NCBI GenBank assembly: GCA_033439765.1
Contig: JAULSN010000001.1
Coordinates: 2,976,001-3,040,000, forward strand
DNA length: 64,000 nt
Direction of reading: 5' to 3'
Source of the DNA: Lasiosphaeria ovina
Lineage: Eukaryota > Ascomycota > Sordariomycetes > Sordariales > Lasiosphaeriaceae
Within the stretch, counting starts at the first letter, position 1, and each line of letters begins with the position of its first letter. The notes under the pieces are model-generated. The model was not told the DNA's origin and did not search any database. It worked only from the letters and a program-made list of their open reading frames with translations. Positions 11,402 to 22,090 of this stretch are shown in pieces. The position numbers were made by a program, and so were the translations under genes.

Positions 11402-14400
11402 TCAATTCCAAGCCTTAGCCAACGGACTCCCGACCTTTGGCGCAAACTGCAAGCTCTTGCGGCGGGCAGCCATGAGGCGCATAAGCACACCCTGGTCCTT
11501 GTCGCGGGCGAGGATGCCGTCGCCGAGAATGACCCTCGAAGAGCTCGCCTTGGGCGGACACGTGCGCGTCATGAGCGCGGCGCGGCGGCGGTCGACGTCA
11601 TTCTCATCATCATCATCATCATCACCATGCTCATACTCGCCGTCGCACGACTGCAGCGACGACAGCGAGCCGGGGGTCAGGGCGGCGGCGTAGCGCGCCA
11701 CGGCCTCGGGCGCGGGCGTCTTGGGCACGGGCGTCAGCATGCCGCGCCACTCGCCGTCAGTGTCGTCTTTGTCGTCATCACTGCCATCGGCATCGTCGTC
11801 GGCGTGGCCGCGGTCTTCGGGCGTGCGCACCCACAGCGAGCTGGCGCGGCGGTTGTAGGCGGGCGTGCGCGGGGCCGGCGCCGACGGGTGCGGCGCCGTG
11901 TGGCTGCCTTTGAAGGACGACGACGTCTGGCGGGCGGGAGTGGTGGCACTGGGATTACCGGCGGGCACGAGCATGCCGTTGAGGTTGGCAATGGACCGCG
12001 GCTCCATGCTCTTGCGCCGCCGCGCGCCGCCGCGCGGCATCAGCGACGTGTCGATGTAGTAGGGCGCCTCGTCGAGCCAGGTGTTCTCGCGCTCGCAGCT
12101 GTGGCCAACGTCAGAATAATACACATAGAGAAAGAGAAAGAAAGAAAGAAAGAAACACTCACTCCAACACCCAGCTGACGCCGACGCACTGCACGACGCC
12201 GGCGCTCTCGCGGACCTTTTCCAGCGTGCGGCGGCCGCCGTCCTTGTACACGACGTGCGTGATGCCGATCTTGGCCGCCGCTTCGGACCCTGACGACGAG
12301 GGGGGAGGCGAGCTGGCCGGGTTCCACGCCCACGTCTTGACGCAGCGCGCGCCCATGGCCGCCAGCAGCTCGACAAAGATGCCACTCGCGTCGGCGCCCT
12401 CGGTCGTGTGCACGTCCACGAACACGACGGCCCCGCGCAGCAGCGCCGGGCTGACGTCGTCGCGCCGCGGCGTGCGCGCCGGCGTGCCGGCCGTCGACCA
12501 CGATGATCCCTCTGTGCTACCCTTTTGCGGCGTCACTGGGTGCGGCTGCGGCAGACTCTCGCGCTTGTTGGTTCTCGTCGGCGAGTACGAGATGACCGTC
12601 GCGCTGCGCTGCGGCGCGGCCGGCCGCTGCACCGGCAGCCGCGAGATGCTGTGGCTGCGCTTCTTGACGGAGCGGTTGAGCGGCGGCGGCGTCGAGTCGT
12701 CGGCCGGCTTGAGCGGGATCTTGGAGGTGGTGTGCACCTCGCGGCGCGCGGCCAGCGGGGCGCGCGGCGTCCGGGGCTGTGACCGTGGCAGTGGCGCGAC
12801 AGCTACGGACTCGAGCGCCGGGTCGATGGGCACGTCGTTCTCGTCGCCGTAGCGCTCGTCGTGCTCGCTCTCGTCCTCGCTGTGCTCGCGCACCAGCTGG
12901 TCGACGGCCTCGGGCTCCAGCAGCGACATCTCGTGCGCCTCGACGGCGAGCGCCACGTCCTCGGGCGAGAAGGGGATGTCTTCCAGCACGGGGCTGTCGA
13001 GCTCTGGCGTCGCATCCTCTTGCTCCTCTTCATCTTCAGTCAGCCCGGCCTCGGCCTCGGCCTGGCCCTTGGTCTGGTCGTCGGCCATGGCTTCGTCAAA
13101 GAACGAGCCACGGGATGGCGACGCCGTCTTGGGCGGGCTCGCCCCCGCCGACCACCCGCTGAGCTGGTCCGCCAGCGGCGTGAACCCGAACTTGCCGTCG
13201 ACGCGCACCCGCTTGGCCGCGCTGCGACCGGCGGCGCTCGCGGGCGTCCTGCCACCCACGGCTGCTGCTGCTCTCGTGGCCCGGGGGCAGGGGGTCGCAG
13301 GCACGTCGGCACCCGCAGCGTCGTCGTATTCGTCCTCGGTCTCCTCCTCCTCCTCCTCCTCCTCTGACTCGGTCTCGTCGTCGTACGCTGCCGCCGCGTC
13401 GCGCCGGTCCTTCTCGCGCAGCTGCGCAAACACGTCGTCTGCCGACGCCTTCTTGGTCGGCGTGACGTCGGCCGAGAAGACAAAGTCGTCGTCGGCGGCC
13501 TCGTCGTGGTCGAGCGCCATGGGCTCGCCACCGCCGTCCTCCTCTGCATCTGCATCCTCTTCGTCGTGGTCCTGGCCCTGCTCTTCGGGCAGCGACACCA
13601 TCAGGTTGCTATTGCCAGCCAGCAGCAGCGCCGGGTCTGCGTGGCGAGGCAGCACGGCAGACAGACGGCCCGGGAACCGCAGCCGCGTCGGCGAGTCGGG
13701 CATGCCGTCGCCGCCCTCGTCGTCGTCGCCGTGGCCGAGGACCATCTCGTCGTCGTCATCGTCATCGTCATCGTCATCGTTCCCGTCCTCGGCTGCACGG
13801 CCGCCGGCGCGCAGGAGGTAGGCCTGCTCGGCGGGCCGCGGGGTCGCGAGGATGGCGGCCTTGGGGACTAGGATCCGGCCGCCCAGCCGATCGCCTTCGT
13901 CATGGACTGCTGCTGCCGGCTGAGACAGGTGAGCGGCTACGGCGGCCTTGACGGGGGACGCCGGACGCTTGGCGGGCGACGACAGCAGCGGCATCCTGAG
14001 GGGCGACGCGCTTGCCTGGGCGCCGCCGCCGACGATGCTCCCGCCCATCTTCATGTTGCCGCCGAGCGGCTGTCGCTTGGCCGGCGACTGCAGCAGCGAC
14101 ATCTTGGCCGGCGACGGGGCCGGTTGCCCGTTGGCCTGCACCGCCGCCGCCGCCGCCGCCGCCGCCGACGGCGCGCCCAGGAGGCCCTCGACGCGCCTCG
14201 CGGGCGACTTGATCGAGTTCTTCCACGGCGAGGCCGGTAGGCGCCGCGCCGGGCTGCCCAGCACCATGGTGCCTTCGGGCGGCTGGAGGACGAGGTTCTC
14301 GTCCTGCTCGTCTGGTGCCGACGCTGACGCTGCCGACGGGGCGCGGTCTCTGGTGGTGCTGCTGCTGCTAGCGCCGCCGAGGGCGGGCGGCTTGATGGGG

Positions 14401-15320
14401 CCCTTCTTGAAACGGCGCACGGGTGCTTTCTCGTCCATGGCCAGCTCGTCGTCCGAGTCCGTGTTTCGGTTGAGGGCCAACTGGTTGATCTTCTTAGGAC
14501 TCAACGGGATGGGCTTTTCTTTCTTTTGGCTTACTGTGGATGAGGTGGCATTGTTGGACCGCGTGCTACGCCCTGCCGCTGCCGCCGCTTTGCTGCCCGT
14601 TGCCGTGCCCGCTCTGCTGCGCACCGGCTTGCCTCGCAGACCTGAAGTCGTCGTGGCTGCCGACTCTGGCCCTGCTGTCGCCGCCGTCTTGGTCGACGCT
14701 CCTCTGCGTCCACCGGCGTTCGGCGGTGCGATGTTTTCCTTCTCTGGTTCTTCGAATTTGACCGTCTTCTTCAGGGCCGGCTTGGCTGTCGACTTTGTGC
14801 CTGCCGTGGCGGTGGCTGTGCCCAGAGGAGGTCGGCCCCGAGTCGTCTTCTTGACGGGCTCAGCGGGCGCGGGCGTCTCGAGCTCGTCTGCTACCCCCGC
14901 TGCCTTCCTTCCCCGTGTTGCCCTGGCTGGCTTGACCGCTTGCGGCTCCTCTTCTGCCGCGGGCACGACGACCTTCTTAGGGCGCCCTCGCGGAGCCTTG
15001 ACCGGCGCCGCTTGCTGTTCTGGTTCGGGCTCTGTCTGTGACTGGTCGGCCGTCTTCTTCGCCCGGCCGCGGGTGGCCCTGGCTGCCTTCATTGTGGTGC
15101 TTGCGGGCGGGCCGTCGTTGTCTGACTCTTCGCCGTCGTCGTCAGATCGGGTCTTGCGCTTGTTGGCACTCGACGTGGTCGACGCTGTTGCTGAGGTGGT
15201 GGTCTTTGCCTTGGCCTTGGCCGCGGCAGTGACGATCCGGGTGGTTCGCGTGGCAGGCTCGACGGCCTTCGCAGCCGCTCGCGCCCGCGTAATCCGCTTG
15301 GGAGGCGACTGTGGGTCCAT
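11402..15320 (-). CDS. Large BRCT-domain nuclear protein with Cdk-site repeats
   Basis: Two exons, 15320-12163 and 12098-11402, encode about 1284 aa. The 64-nt intron (GTGAGT...CACAG) splits an Asp codon and joins GVSWVLD to CERENTWLDEAPYYID, a coherent BRCT ending. The BRCT domain is at about residues 955-1075, with the Trp-containing VSWVLDCE helix. The first 900 residues are disordered: AT-hook/GRP-like basic patches (TRGRAKK, PRGRPKK, TTRGRPP), many S-P-x-K/R sites (SPARR, SPAKR, SPLRMP), acidic runs (nine Asp), and EEEEEEE. The C-terminus RRKSLQFAPKVGSPLAKAW has the look of a conserved motif. BRCT domains bind phosphoproteins in DNA-damage and cell-cycle control. The specific role is not recognised; microcephalin/Rad4-like functions are possible but unproven. 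Confidence 0.82.
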
Positions 15321-16286
15321 TTTGGGAGATTTCCCGTTTTTCTCGGCGGTGGTGGTGGTGTGCGTGGAATTTTAAAAAGGGGGAGCTGAAAGATTGGGCG
15401 TTTACAAGCAGGGAATCACAAGACAATGCCTCATAGTGATGATGGTTGGGTTTGCAATCGAGTGTCGATAGGGTGTCGGGCTGGTGTTTACTCTGTTCAG
15501 GCCGACTACGCGGGGGGCTGGTTGGTGGAAGAGCTGCAAGCGGAGAAGAGCGTCGCTTCTTCCTGTTGATTCAACATTAGCGTGCCGTTGCCCGGGTAAC
15601 GCCTGGTCTGGGCGCTGCCCCACCACGGCACTTGCCTTGTTCGCCTGAGGCCGACGGCGGGGCTCAGGGTTAGGGCTGCACTGAGCCATTCTTGTCTTCT
15701 TGCCGTCTGCTGCAGAGTTTGTTGAGCATTTCTTTTGAGGTTTTAGTAACTGACTGAAACGCCGAACTGATATCTCCAACTGGAATTGAACTTCAAGGTG
15801 GGCCGTTTATCCTGGTTGTTTTACCTTACCTAGCTTGCCTAGGTACCTTTGGTGCAATACCACCTTGGCTCCGTCGGTCGTCATCGCCTGAGCTCGGTCC
15901 GGAATAGAAGTGCCCTAGTCACTTTTCAACACCAGAGCGTGTAAGTAAGCCTGTCGCCCCTTAGGTATCAAACTAAATATCTATAATACTACGTATCTCG
16001 TTTGGGCGAACTGAATCGGGTCAATTCCGACTCTCCTGTTACCCAAGATGGAAGGTCTCGTCAAGGTTTCGAGTTAAAGTCCTAGACTTCCAGCGGGAAC
16101 AGCGCTGTAAGCTTCAGCGACTTGAGGACCTGAGCAGTAAAGCCTGCACTGCACCTTCCTTTCCGTCTGTGAATGTCATTCAACGGGGAATGACACGCAC
16201 CACGAGCTAAAATCTCCCAAAGTCTTTGAACTCAACCGAAAAGACGTGATTCGCCCCTTGGACACCAGCCGAGTGCAAATGCTTCC
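15321..16286. other. Divergent promoter region, BRCT gene and MDM12
   Basis: No gene is seen. A dispersed CCTAGCTTGCCTAGGTACC-type motif occurs at about 15827-15848. A single TTAGGG at about 15670 is not a telomeric array. Confidence 0.6.
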
Positions 16287-17987
16287 ATGTCGATCGACCT
16301 CAACTGGGAAACGGTGACGGGAGGCCCCGACGGGGAGGAGCTGGCGCACCAGATCCGCGACTTCATCCACACAAAGTTCCAGTCGGTGCCGCTGCCGCGC
16401 TTCATCAAGTCCGTCACCGTCCACGACTTTGAGTTTGGCTCCATCCCCCCCCAGATCGAGCTCAAGGACATCACCGACCCGCTGCCCGACTTCTACGAGG
16501 AGAATGACGACAACGGTGGCGATGACGACGCAAGCAGCGCCGCTAGTGGCGGCAGCGGAAGCCCCCGCGGCGCCGACGACGCCGACGACGCCGCCAGCAT
16601 CCCTGCCGAGCTGAGGGCCGCCGCCCAGCGTCGCAGGCGCGCCGAGCAAGCTGCCGCCGAGCAAGCCGGGAGCGGCGGCAATGGCGGCGGCAACCCCGGA
16701 GGCGGTAGGAACGTTCCCCCGCACCTAGGGCTCGCCAGCGCTGGCTCGCGGAACTCGGCCTTCCTCAGCGACGGCGGCGGCGGCAGCCCCTTCCTCGGCG
16801 TGTCGACCCCGGGCATCCCCGGCGGCACGTCCAACCTGCACTACTTCCACTCGCACCTCGCCTCCGGGCTCTCGGGCGCCCAGACGCCGCTTGCCGCCGT
16901 GGCAGGCGCCCACCACCTGAGCAGCGCCTGGCTCGACGCCACGTACGGCCACAGCTCGTCCACGCCGAACCTGCACCAGCAGTACCCGGGCTTTGCCGGC
17001 CGTGTCGGTGCCGGCGGCGGCGGTGGGACCTTCAACCTCCACCAACTACCCCCGCTGCAGTCGTCCAGTCACAGCCGCCACCCCTCGCAGAGCTCCATCT
17101 CCATCATGGATTTCAACCAGGGCCGGCCCGGCCCTACCTCGCCCACTACGCCCCCCGGGCCGGCTGCCGGGGGTCTGGGCATCCTAGCTGGCGGCGGTGG
17201 TGGGCCCGCGCTTCGCGAGAAGCACAGCGTGTCAACGCTGGCACCGACGTCAGCGGGGACGTCACGACCACCTACGCGCGACGCGGCGGGGGCGCTCGCA
17301 GCGCTGGCCGGCTCGGCGATAGCCGAGGACGAAGATGGCGGCGGCGGCGGCAGCAGCAGCAGCGGGAAGGTCAACAACGACAACGACGACGACAAGGAGC
17401 CGCCGCGGCGGTTCCGCGAGCGGCGCATCGAGGACATGCAGGCCGTGTTCCGCATCCGGTACGCGGGCGACATCAAGCTGCTGCTGACGGCCGACATCCT
17501 GCTCGACTACCCCATGCCCAGCTTCGTCGGCATCCCGCTGCGCCTCAGCATCACGGGCCTGACGTTTGACGGCGTCGGCGTGCTGGCCCACATCCGCAAG
17601 CGCGTGCACTTTTGCTTCCTCAGCCCCGAGGACGCGCTGGCCGCCGTGGGCGGAGACGAGTCAGCCGGGGACGGCGGAAATGATGGTAATGGAGATGACG
17701 ATGATGATGATGATGACATTTTTCGCCTCGGCGGCCGTCGGCAGCATGTACGAAGTGGAGGAGGAGGAGGAGGAGGAGGAGGCCAGGCTTCTTCAGAACC
17801 GAGCTGGAACACGAAAATGGGCGGCCTGCTGCAGGAAATCAGGGTCGAGAGCGAGATAGGGCAGCGGCAGAGCGGCAAGCAGAGTCTCAAGAACGTCGAC
17901 AAGGTCGAGCGGTTCGTCCTCGAGCAGGTGCGGCGGATATTCGAGGACGAGTTTGTATATCCCAGTTTCTGGACGTTTCTGGTATGA
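16287..17987 (+). CDS. MDM12: Mitochondrial distribution and morphology protein 12 (ERMES, SMP domain)
   Basis: An intronless 566-aa protein. The N-terminus [10 protein letters not shown]...[54 protein letters not shown] and the C-terminus ([52 protein letters not shown] ... [24 protein letters not shown]) are the two halves of the Mdm12 synaptotagmin-like mitochondrial-lipid-binding (SMP) domain. With Mmm1, Mdm10 and Mdm34 it forms the ER-mitochondria encounter structure that moves phospholipids between the membranes. Between the halves (about residues 75-370) lies a long Gly/Ser/Ala-rich linker with acidic tracts. A further Asp and Gly run lies near residues 465-505, so the protein is longer than yeast Mdm12 (271 aa), as is usual in Pezizomycotina. 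Its stop is 134 nt from the convergent VPS28 stop. Confidence 0.96.
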   Translation: MSIDLNWETVTGGPDGEELAHQIRDFIHTKFQSVPLPRFIKSVTVHDFEFGSIPPQIELKDITDPLPDFYEENDDNGGDDDASSAASGGSGSPRGADDADDAASIPAELRAAAQRRRRAEQAAAEQAGSGGNGGGNPGGGRNVPPHLGLASAGSRNSAFLSDGGGGSPFLGVSTPGIPGGTSNLHYFHSHLASGLSGAQTPLAAVAGAHHLSSAWLDATYGHSSSTPNLHQQYPGFAGRVGAGGGGGTFNLHQLPPLQSSSHSRHPSQSSISIMDFNQGRPGPTSPTTPPGPAAGGLGILAGGGGGPALREKHSVSTLAPTSAGTSRPPTRDAAGALAALAGSAIAEDEDGGGGGSSSSGKVNNDNDDDKEPPRRFRERRIEDMQAVFRIRYAGDIKLLLTADILLDYPMPSFVGIPLRLSITGLTFDGVGVLAHIRKRVHFCFLSPEDALAAVGGDESAGDGGNDGNGDDDDDDDDIFRLGGRRQHVRSGGGGGGGGGQASSEPSWNTKMGGLLQEIRVESEIGQRQSGKQSLKNVDKVERFVLEQVRRIFEDEFVYPSFWTFLV

Positions 17988-18121
17988 CTTTGTGGCAAAG
18001 GGACAATCAAAATGCCAATTGTAGTTAAATAAACACAAAAAAACATTCAACCCATGGTTTCCTGTCCACGACAACTTCTACATGTTGGCATGCTAGTTTG
18101 CTTACATGTGCCACAAAAAGA

Positions 18122-19056
18122 TCAGTTGAGGGTGCTCTTGAACCCCTGGTAGGCCGAGTTGATGTCGAGCTCGAGCTCGCGCGCCTGGTCCTCGCTCAGC
18201 TCCTCGGTGGCCTTCATCTGGTTCAGCGCGATGAGCCACTGCACGATCTTGCCGCGGTTCTCAAAGTCCCTGGCCGTCACCTTGTTGACCGACTGGATCA
18301 CGTCCGTCAGCAGCGGGTGCAGCTGGTCCTTGGCCAGCAGCCCCAGCCGCAGCGCGTCGAGGAACGTGATGAAGTCTTGCGTCGCCTCCAGGATCAGCGT
18401 CCCGCTCGTGTTCCCGCCGCCGCCGCCGCCGCCGCCGCCCGCACCACCTCCGCCCCCGCCCCCGCTGCCCCCGCCAGCCGCTTGCCCGCCGCTCAGAGAC
18501 GCCGTCACCGCCGTCGACGGCATGCCCACTCGTATCCTCTCCGTTGCGCGGGGAACCTCGAGCTGTTGCGAGTGTCAGTCAGGCCGTCACAAAAACATTG
18601 GCTGGGTTCATAAGAACCAGGGAGAGCGCCTACATCCCACTCGGCCTTGAACTCCTCGAGGCCGACAAACGCCTTGGCCACCGTCTCGTCGGCCACCAGC
18701 GACTTGTACTGCTTCAGCGACCGCTCGCAGATCTCGGTGTAGTCGGCCTCGGGGATGGCGTCCTTGAGAAACGCCTTCTCCAGCTCGTCAATCGTCACGA
18801 TGATGCCGAAGATCTCGGCGAGCGAGTCTTGCAGGTCGCGCTCGGCGCGCGTCTCGGTGAGCTTCACTTCCTATTTTTTTGGTTAAACTCCTGTCTTGGT
18901 CTCTCCTCCCGGCTCGTTCCAGAGGGCGGGGCGGGGCAGGGGATGACAGTATAGGGGGCGCGCGCTGACCTCGTCCAGGTTTATCGTCGCCGACAGCGTC
19001 GAGTTGGGAACATAGCTGTGCGGCGTCGGCGCATAGCCCTGTCGCGGAATCATCAT
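18122..19056 (-). CDS. VPS28: ESCRT-I subunit Vps28
   Basis: Three exons, 19056-18970, 18870-18634 and 18562-18122, encode 254 aa. Introns are 99 nt (GTCAGC...AATAG) and 71 nt (GTAGGC...AACAG), both phase 0. The N-terminal core (EEVKLTETRAERDLQDSLAEIFGIIVTIDELEKAFLKDAI..., about residues 29-115) binds Vps23/Tsg101 and Vps37. The C-terminal four-helix domain (TSGTLILEATQDFITFLDALRLGLLAKDQLHPLLTDVIQSVNKV..., about 158-254) recruits ESCRT-II and ESCRT-III via Vps36/Vps20. It acts on endosomes in multivesicular-body sorting. The linker between the domains is a nearly pure Gly tract (about residues 132-157), which is unusual. A second ATG immediately follows the first (19053) and has an A at -3. 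Confidence 0.95.
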
Positions 19057-19584
19057 GTGTCGAGAGTGCGTTTTCTGCTTTGCAGGTGCATCATGGCAGG
19101 CTCGGACGGACTTGTCGCATTAAGGTAGCTATCTGCTCTAGGCACCGAGATGCCCTCAGGGCCAAGGTTCTGGAGCCTGGAGGGGCAAAGTATCAATTGG
19201 CCCGCTGTCAGCCGCTGGCCGCGCCCCATCAATTGGAGCACCACCTCACTAACCCACCCACCGCTCATAAAGTCAATTTATAGTGGGGAGATAGATACTG
19301 CAGTGGCTCACCGCCCCGACTATAAACTGTACTTGGCTTAGCGGCCCCGAACGATAAGGAATTGCTCCGATAAGATCCCAGGAACAGCTTAGGGCTTATA
19401 GGGGGGGAGAAAAAAAAGTTTAAGACAGCTAGGCGCAAGTACGAATACTGACTTGACTGGGTGGTGTCCGTATTGTCCGTCTGGTTCAGCAACATCAAAA
19501 AGAGGTAGAGACAAGCGAAATACTCGTCCCCTCCAAACAAAACAGCAATTCCAGACCTCACAACGACCCGACCAATTGCCGGCC
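19057..19584. other. Divergent promoter region, VPS28 and NOC2
   Basis: No separate gene is seen. The frame of NOC2 stays open upstream to 19453 but has no family similarity there, so this is leader sequence. Confidence 0.65.
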
Positions 19585-21927
19585 ATGGCGACGTCCAAAA
19601 AGAACGCCAAGGCGACCAAGAAATTCGAGAAGAAGCACCTCAAGGGCGTCTTGGAGCGGCGCAAGGACGTGGCCAAGATCAAGCAGCGCCACCAGATCAA
19701 GGCCGTCAAGCAGGCCAAGCGCGACAAGGATGCCGAGTTCTTCAAGTCAGGCGGCGTCGACGCTGACGGCAATCCCATCCCCGTCGTCAAGAAGAAGCCC
19801 GGCGCCAAGGCCGTGGAGATGAGCGTCGACGACTTCTTCCAGGGCGGCTTTGAGATCCTCGACAACAAGGACCTGCCCCCCAAGACGGCCAAGTCTAGTG
19901 CCCCGACAGCCGCCGAAAAGAAGCTCGGGAAGCGGAAGCGCAGCCAGGGCGAGGACCGGGAACCCCAGGACAGCAGCAGCGGCAGCGGCAGCTCGGACGC
20001 GGGCGACATGGACGACAGCGACTCGGACGCGGCGGGGGCCGACGACCTCAGCGATGCGGACCTCGGCATGTCCAAGGGCGCCATGGCCGCGCTCGCAGAA
20101 AAGGACCCCGAGTTCTACAAGTTCTTGCAGGAGAACGACCCCGAGGCGCTCGAGTTCGACGAGAACGCAGACTTTTCCGAGATTGACGAGCTCAGCGCAA
20201 GCGACGAAGACGACGAGCAGCCCAAGAAGAAGCAGAAGAAGGAGAAGAAGAAGAAGGCCGCCGACGACGAGGAGGACGACCGCGAGCTCACCCAGGCCAC
20301 GGTAGCCAAGTGGAAGGAGTCGTTGCTCGAGACAAACTCGCTCAGAGCCGCCCGGCAGGTCGTCGTCGCCTTCCGGTGCGCGGCGCATCTCAGCGAGGAG
20401 GACGACGAGAACAAGCAGCGGTACACCATCACAAACCCAGACGTCTTCCACGACATCCTGCTGGTCGCGCTCAAGCAGATCCCCGTGGTGCTACAACATC
20501 ACTTGCCCGTCAAGGAGTCGGCTTCCGGCAAGGCCTACGTGCACACCGACACCAAGAAGTTCAAGACGCTCTCCATGCTTGTCAAGAACTACGCCTCGTC
20601 GATTATCCGCCTACTCAGCACATTATCAGACGACGGCACGCTCAAACTCACTCTCTCGGCCCTTGAGCCGCTGCTGCCCTACCTCTTGTCCTTCAGAAAG
20701 CTTCTCAAGGTCCTGATCAAGACTGTCGTTGCGTTCTGGTCACAGTCGGCGAGCACGGAATCGGTCAGGGTCACGGCATTCCTGGTCATGAGGCGTCTTA
20801 TGGTGATTGGAGACAAGGGAGTCAGAGAGTCCGTCCTCAAGGCGACCTACCAGGGCCTGGTGCAGGGCAGCCGGCTCACCAACGCCAACACAATCCAGGG
20901 CATCAACCTCATGAAGAACTCAGCCACCGAGCTGTGGGGCATTGACCAGGGCCTGGGATACACCACGGCCTTTTCCTTCATCCGCCAGCTCGCCATCCAT
21001 CTCCGCAACAGCATCGTCAACAACAAGAACGACTCGTACCGGGCCGTCTACAACTGGCAGTACGTGCACTCGCTCGACTTTTGGTCGTGCGTGCTCTCGG
21101 AGCACTGCAGCCCCCTCAGGGAGGCCGAGACGGGCAAGGAAACGCTGCTGAAGCCCCTCATCTACCCCCTAGTCCAGGTGACGCTCGGCGCCATGCGCCT
21201 CATCCCCACGGCCGTGTATTTCCCCCTCCGGTTCCAGCTGATGCGCTCCCTGCTGCGCCTGTCGCGCGCCACCGAGACGTACATCCCGCTCGCCTCGGCC
21301 CTGCTCGAGGTGCTCAGCTCGGCCGAGATGAAGAAGGTGGCCAAGTCGTCGACCCTCAAGCCGCTCGACTTCGCCATCGCCTACAAGGCCCCCAAGTCGT
21401 ACCTGCGCACGCGCGTCTACCAGGACGGCGTGGGCGACCAGGCTGTCGAGCTCTTCTCCGAGTACTTTGTGCTCTGGGCGCGCAACATCGCCTTCCCGGA
21501 ATTCGCGCAGCCCGTCATCATCGCCCTCAAGCGCTGGCTCAAGGAGAACCGCAAGAACAGCGGCAACAAGAACGGCAAGCTCACGTCGAGCCTGGTCCTG
21601 CTGGTCCAGAAGCTCGAGGCCAACGCCAAGTTTGTCGAGGACAAGCGCGCCAGGGTCGACTTTGCCCCGACCGACCGCACCCAGGTCGACGCATTCCTCA
21701 AGGACTTTGACTGGGAGAAGACCCCCGTCGGCGCCTTTGTCGTGTCCCAGAGGATACTCAAGGCCGAGAAGCAGAAGATAATGGAGGAGGCCAGGAAGGA
21801 GGACGAGCGGAAACGTAAGGAGGATGAGGAAGAGGACCTGGCCGCCGAGCAGGATGCGGAAAGCGACGAGGAAGACTATGACCTCGCAAACGGGTCAGAG
21901 GACGAAGACATGGAGGATGACGAGTGA
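19585..21927 (+). CDS. NOC2: Nucleolar complex protein 2 (60S pre-ribosome assembly)
   Basis: An intronless 780-aa protein. The basic N-terminus MATSKKNAKATKKFEKKHLKGVLERRKD is the conserved Noc2 start, so the ATG at 19585 is preferred over upstream ATGs in the same frame. Residues about 130-235 are acidic and Lys-rich (nuclear/nucleolar). From about 235 the helical Noc2 domain follows (ELTQATVAKWKESL, FLVMRRLMVIGDKGVRESVLKATYQGLVQ, TIQGINLMKNSATELWGID, YNWQYVHSLDFWSCVLSEH, PLIYPLVQVTLGAMRLIPTAVYFPLRFQLMRSLLRLSRAT). The C-terminus is acidic. Noc2 pairs with Noc1 and then Noc3 to move pre-60S particles from nucleolus to nucleoplasm. Its 3' end faces the neighbouring DUF726 gene with only 163 nt between stops. 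Confidence 0.95.
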   Translation: MATSKKNAKATKKFEKKHLKGVLERRKDVAKIKQRHQIKAVKQAKRDKDAEFFKSGGVDADGNPIPVVKKKPGAKAVEMSVDDFFQGGFEILDNKDLPPKTAKSSAPTAAEKKLGKRKRSQGEDREPQDSSSGSGSSDAGDMDDSDSDAAGADDLSDADLGMSKGAMAALAEKDPEFYKFLQENDPEALEFDENADFSEIDELSASDEDDEQPKKKQKKEKKKKAADDEEDDRELTQATVAKWKESLLETNSLRAARQVVVAFRCAAHLSEEDDENKQRYTITNPDVFHDILLVALKQIPVVLQHHLPVKESASGKAYVHTDTKKFKTLSMLVKNYASSIIRLLSTLSDDGTLKLTLSALEPLLPYLLSFRKLLKVLIKTVVAFWSQSASTESVRVTAFLVMRRLMVIGDKGVRESVLKATYQGLVQGSRLTNANTIQGINLMKNSATELWGIDQGLGYTTAFSFIRQLAIHLRNSIVNNKNDSYRAVYNWQYVHSLDFWSCVLSEHCSPLREAETGKETLLKPLIYPLVQVTLGAMRLIPTAVYFPLRFQLMRSLLRLSRATETYIPLASALLEVLSSAEMKKVAKSSTLKPLDFAIAYKAPKSYLRTRVYQDGVGDQAVELFSEYFVLWARNIAFPEFAQPVIIALKRWLKENRKNSGNKNGKLTSSLVLLVQKLEANAKFVEDKRARVDFAPTDRTQVDAFLKDFDWEKTPVGAFVVSQRILKAEKQKIMEEARKEDERKRKEDEEEDLAAEQDAESDEEDYDLANGSEDEDMEDDE

Positions 21928-22090
21928 AGTCGCCATTCTTTTTCTGTTATTCCTTGATGTCACCCATTCCTGGTGCGCGCATCGAATGGAAACACGCCCT
22001 TTTCTTTGGGTTTCAAAAGTAAAATATAAAATAATTCACGGAAAATTTGACTGTTGTACCCGACGCGCGACGGAAAACTTCTGTAAACAT

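Noticed and set aside
13948..15375. 475-codon plus-strand frame opposite the BRCT gene
   Set aside because: Low-complexity antisense shadow; the minus strand has the consistent BRCT protein and splice join.
15664..15676. TTAGGG telomere-like hexamer (also a CCCTAACCCT at about 51727)
   Set aside because: Only one or two units; no array, so not telomeric or interstitial telomere sequence.
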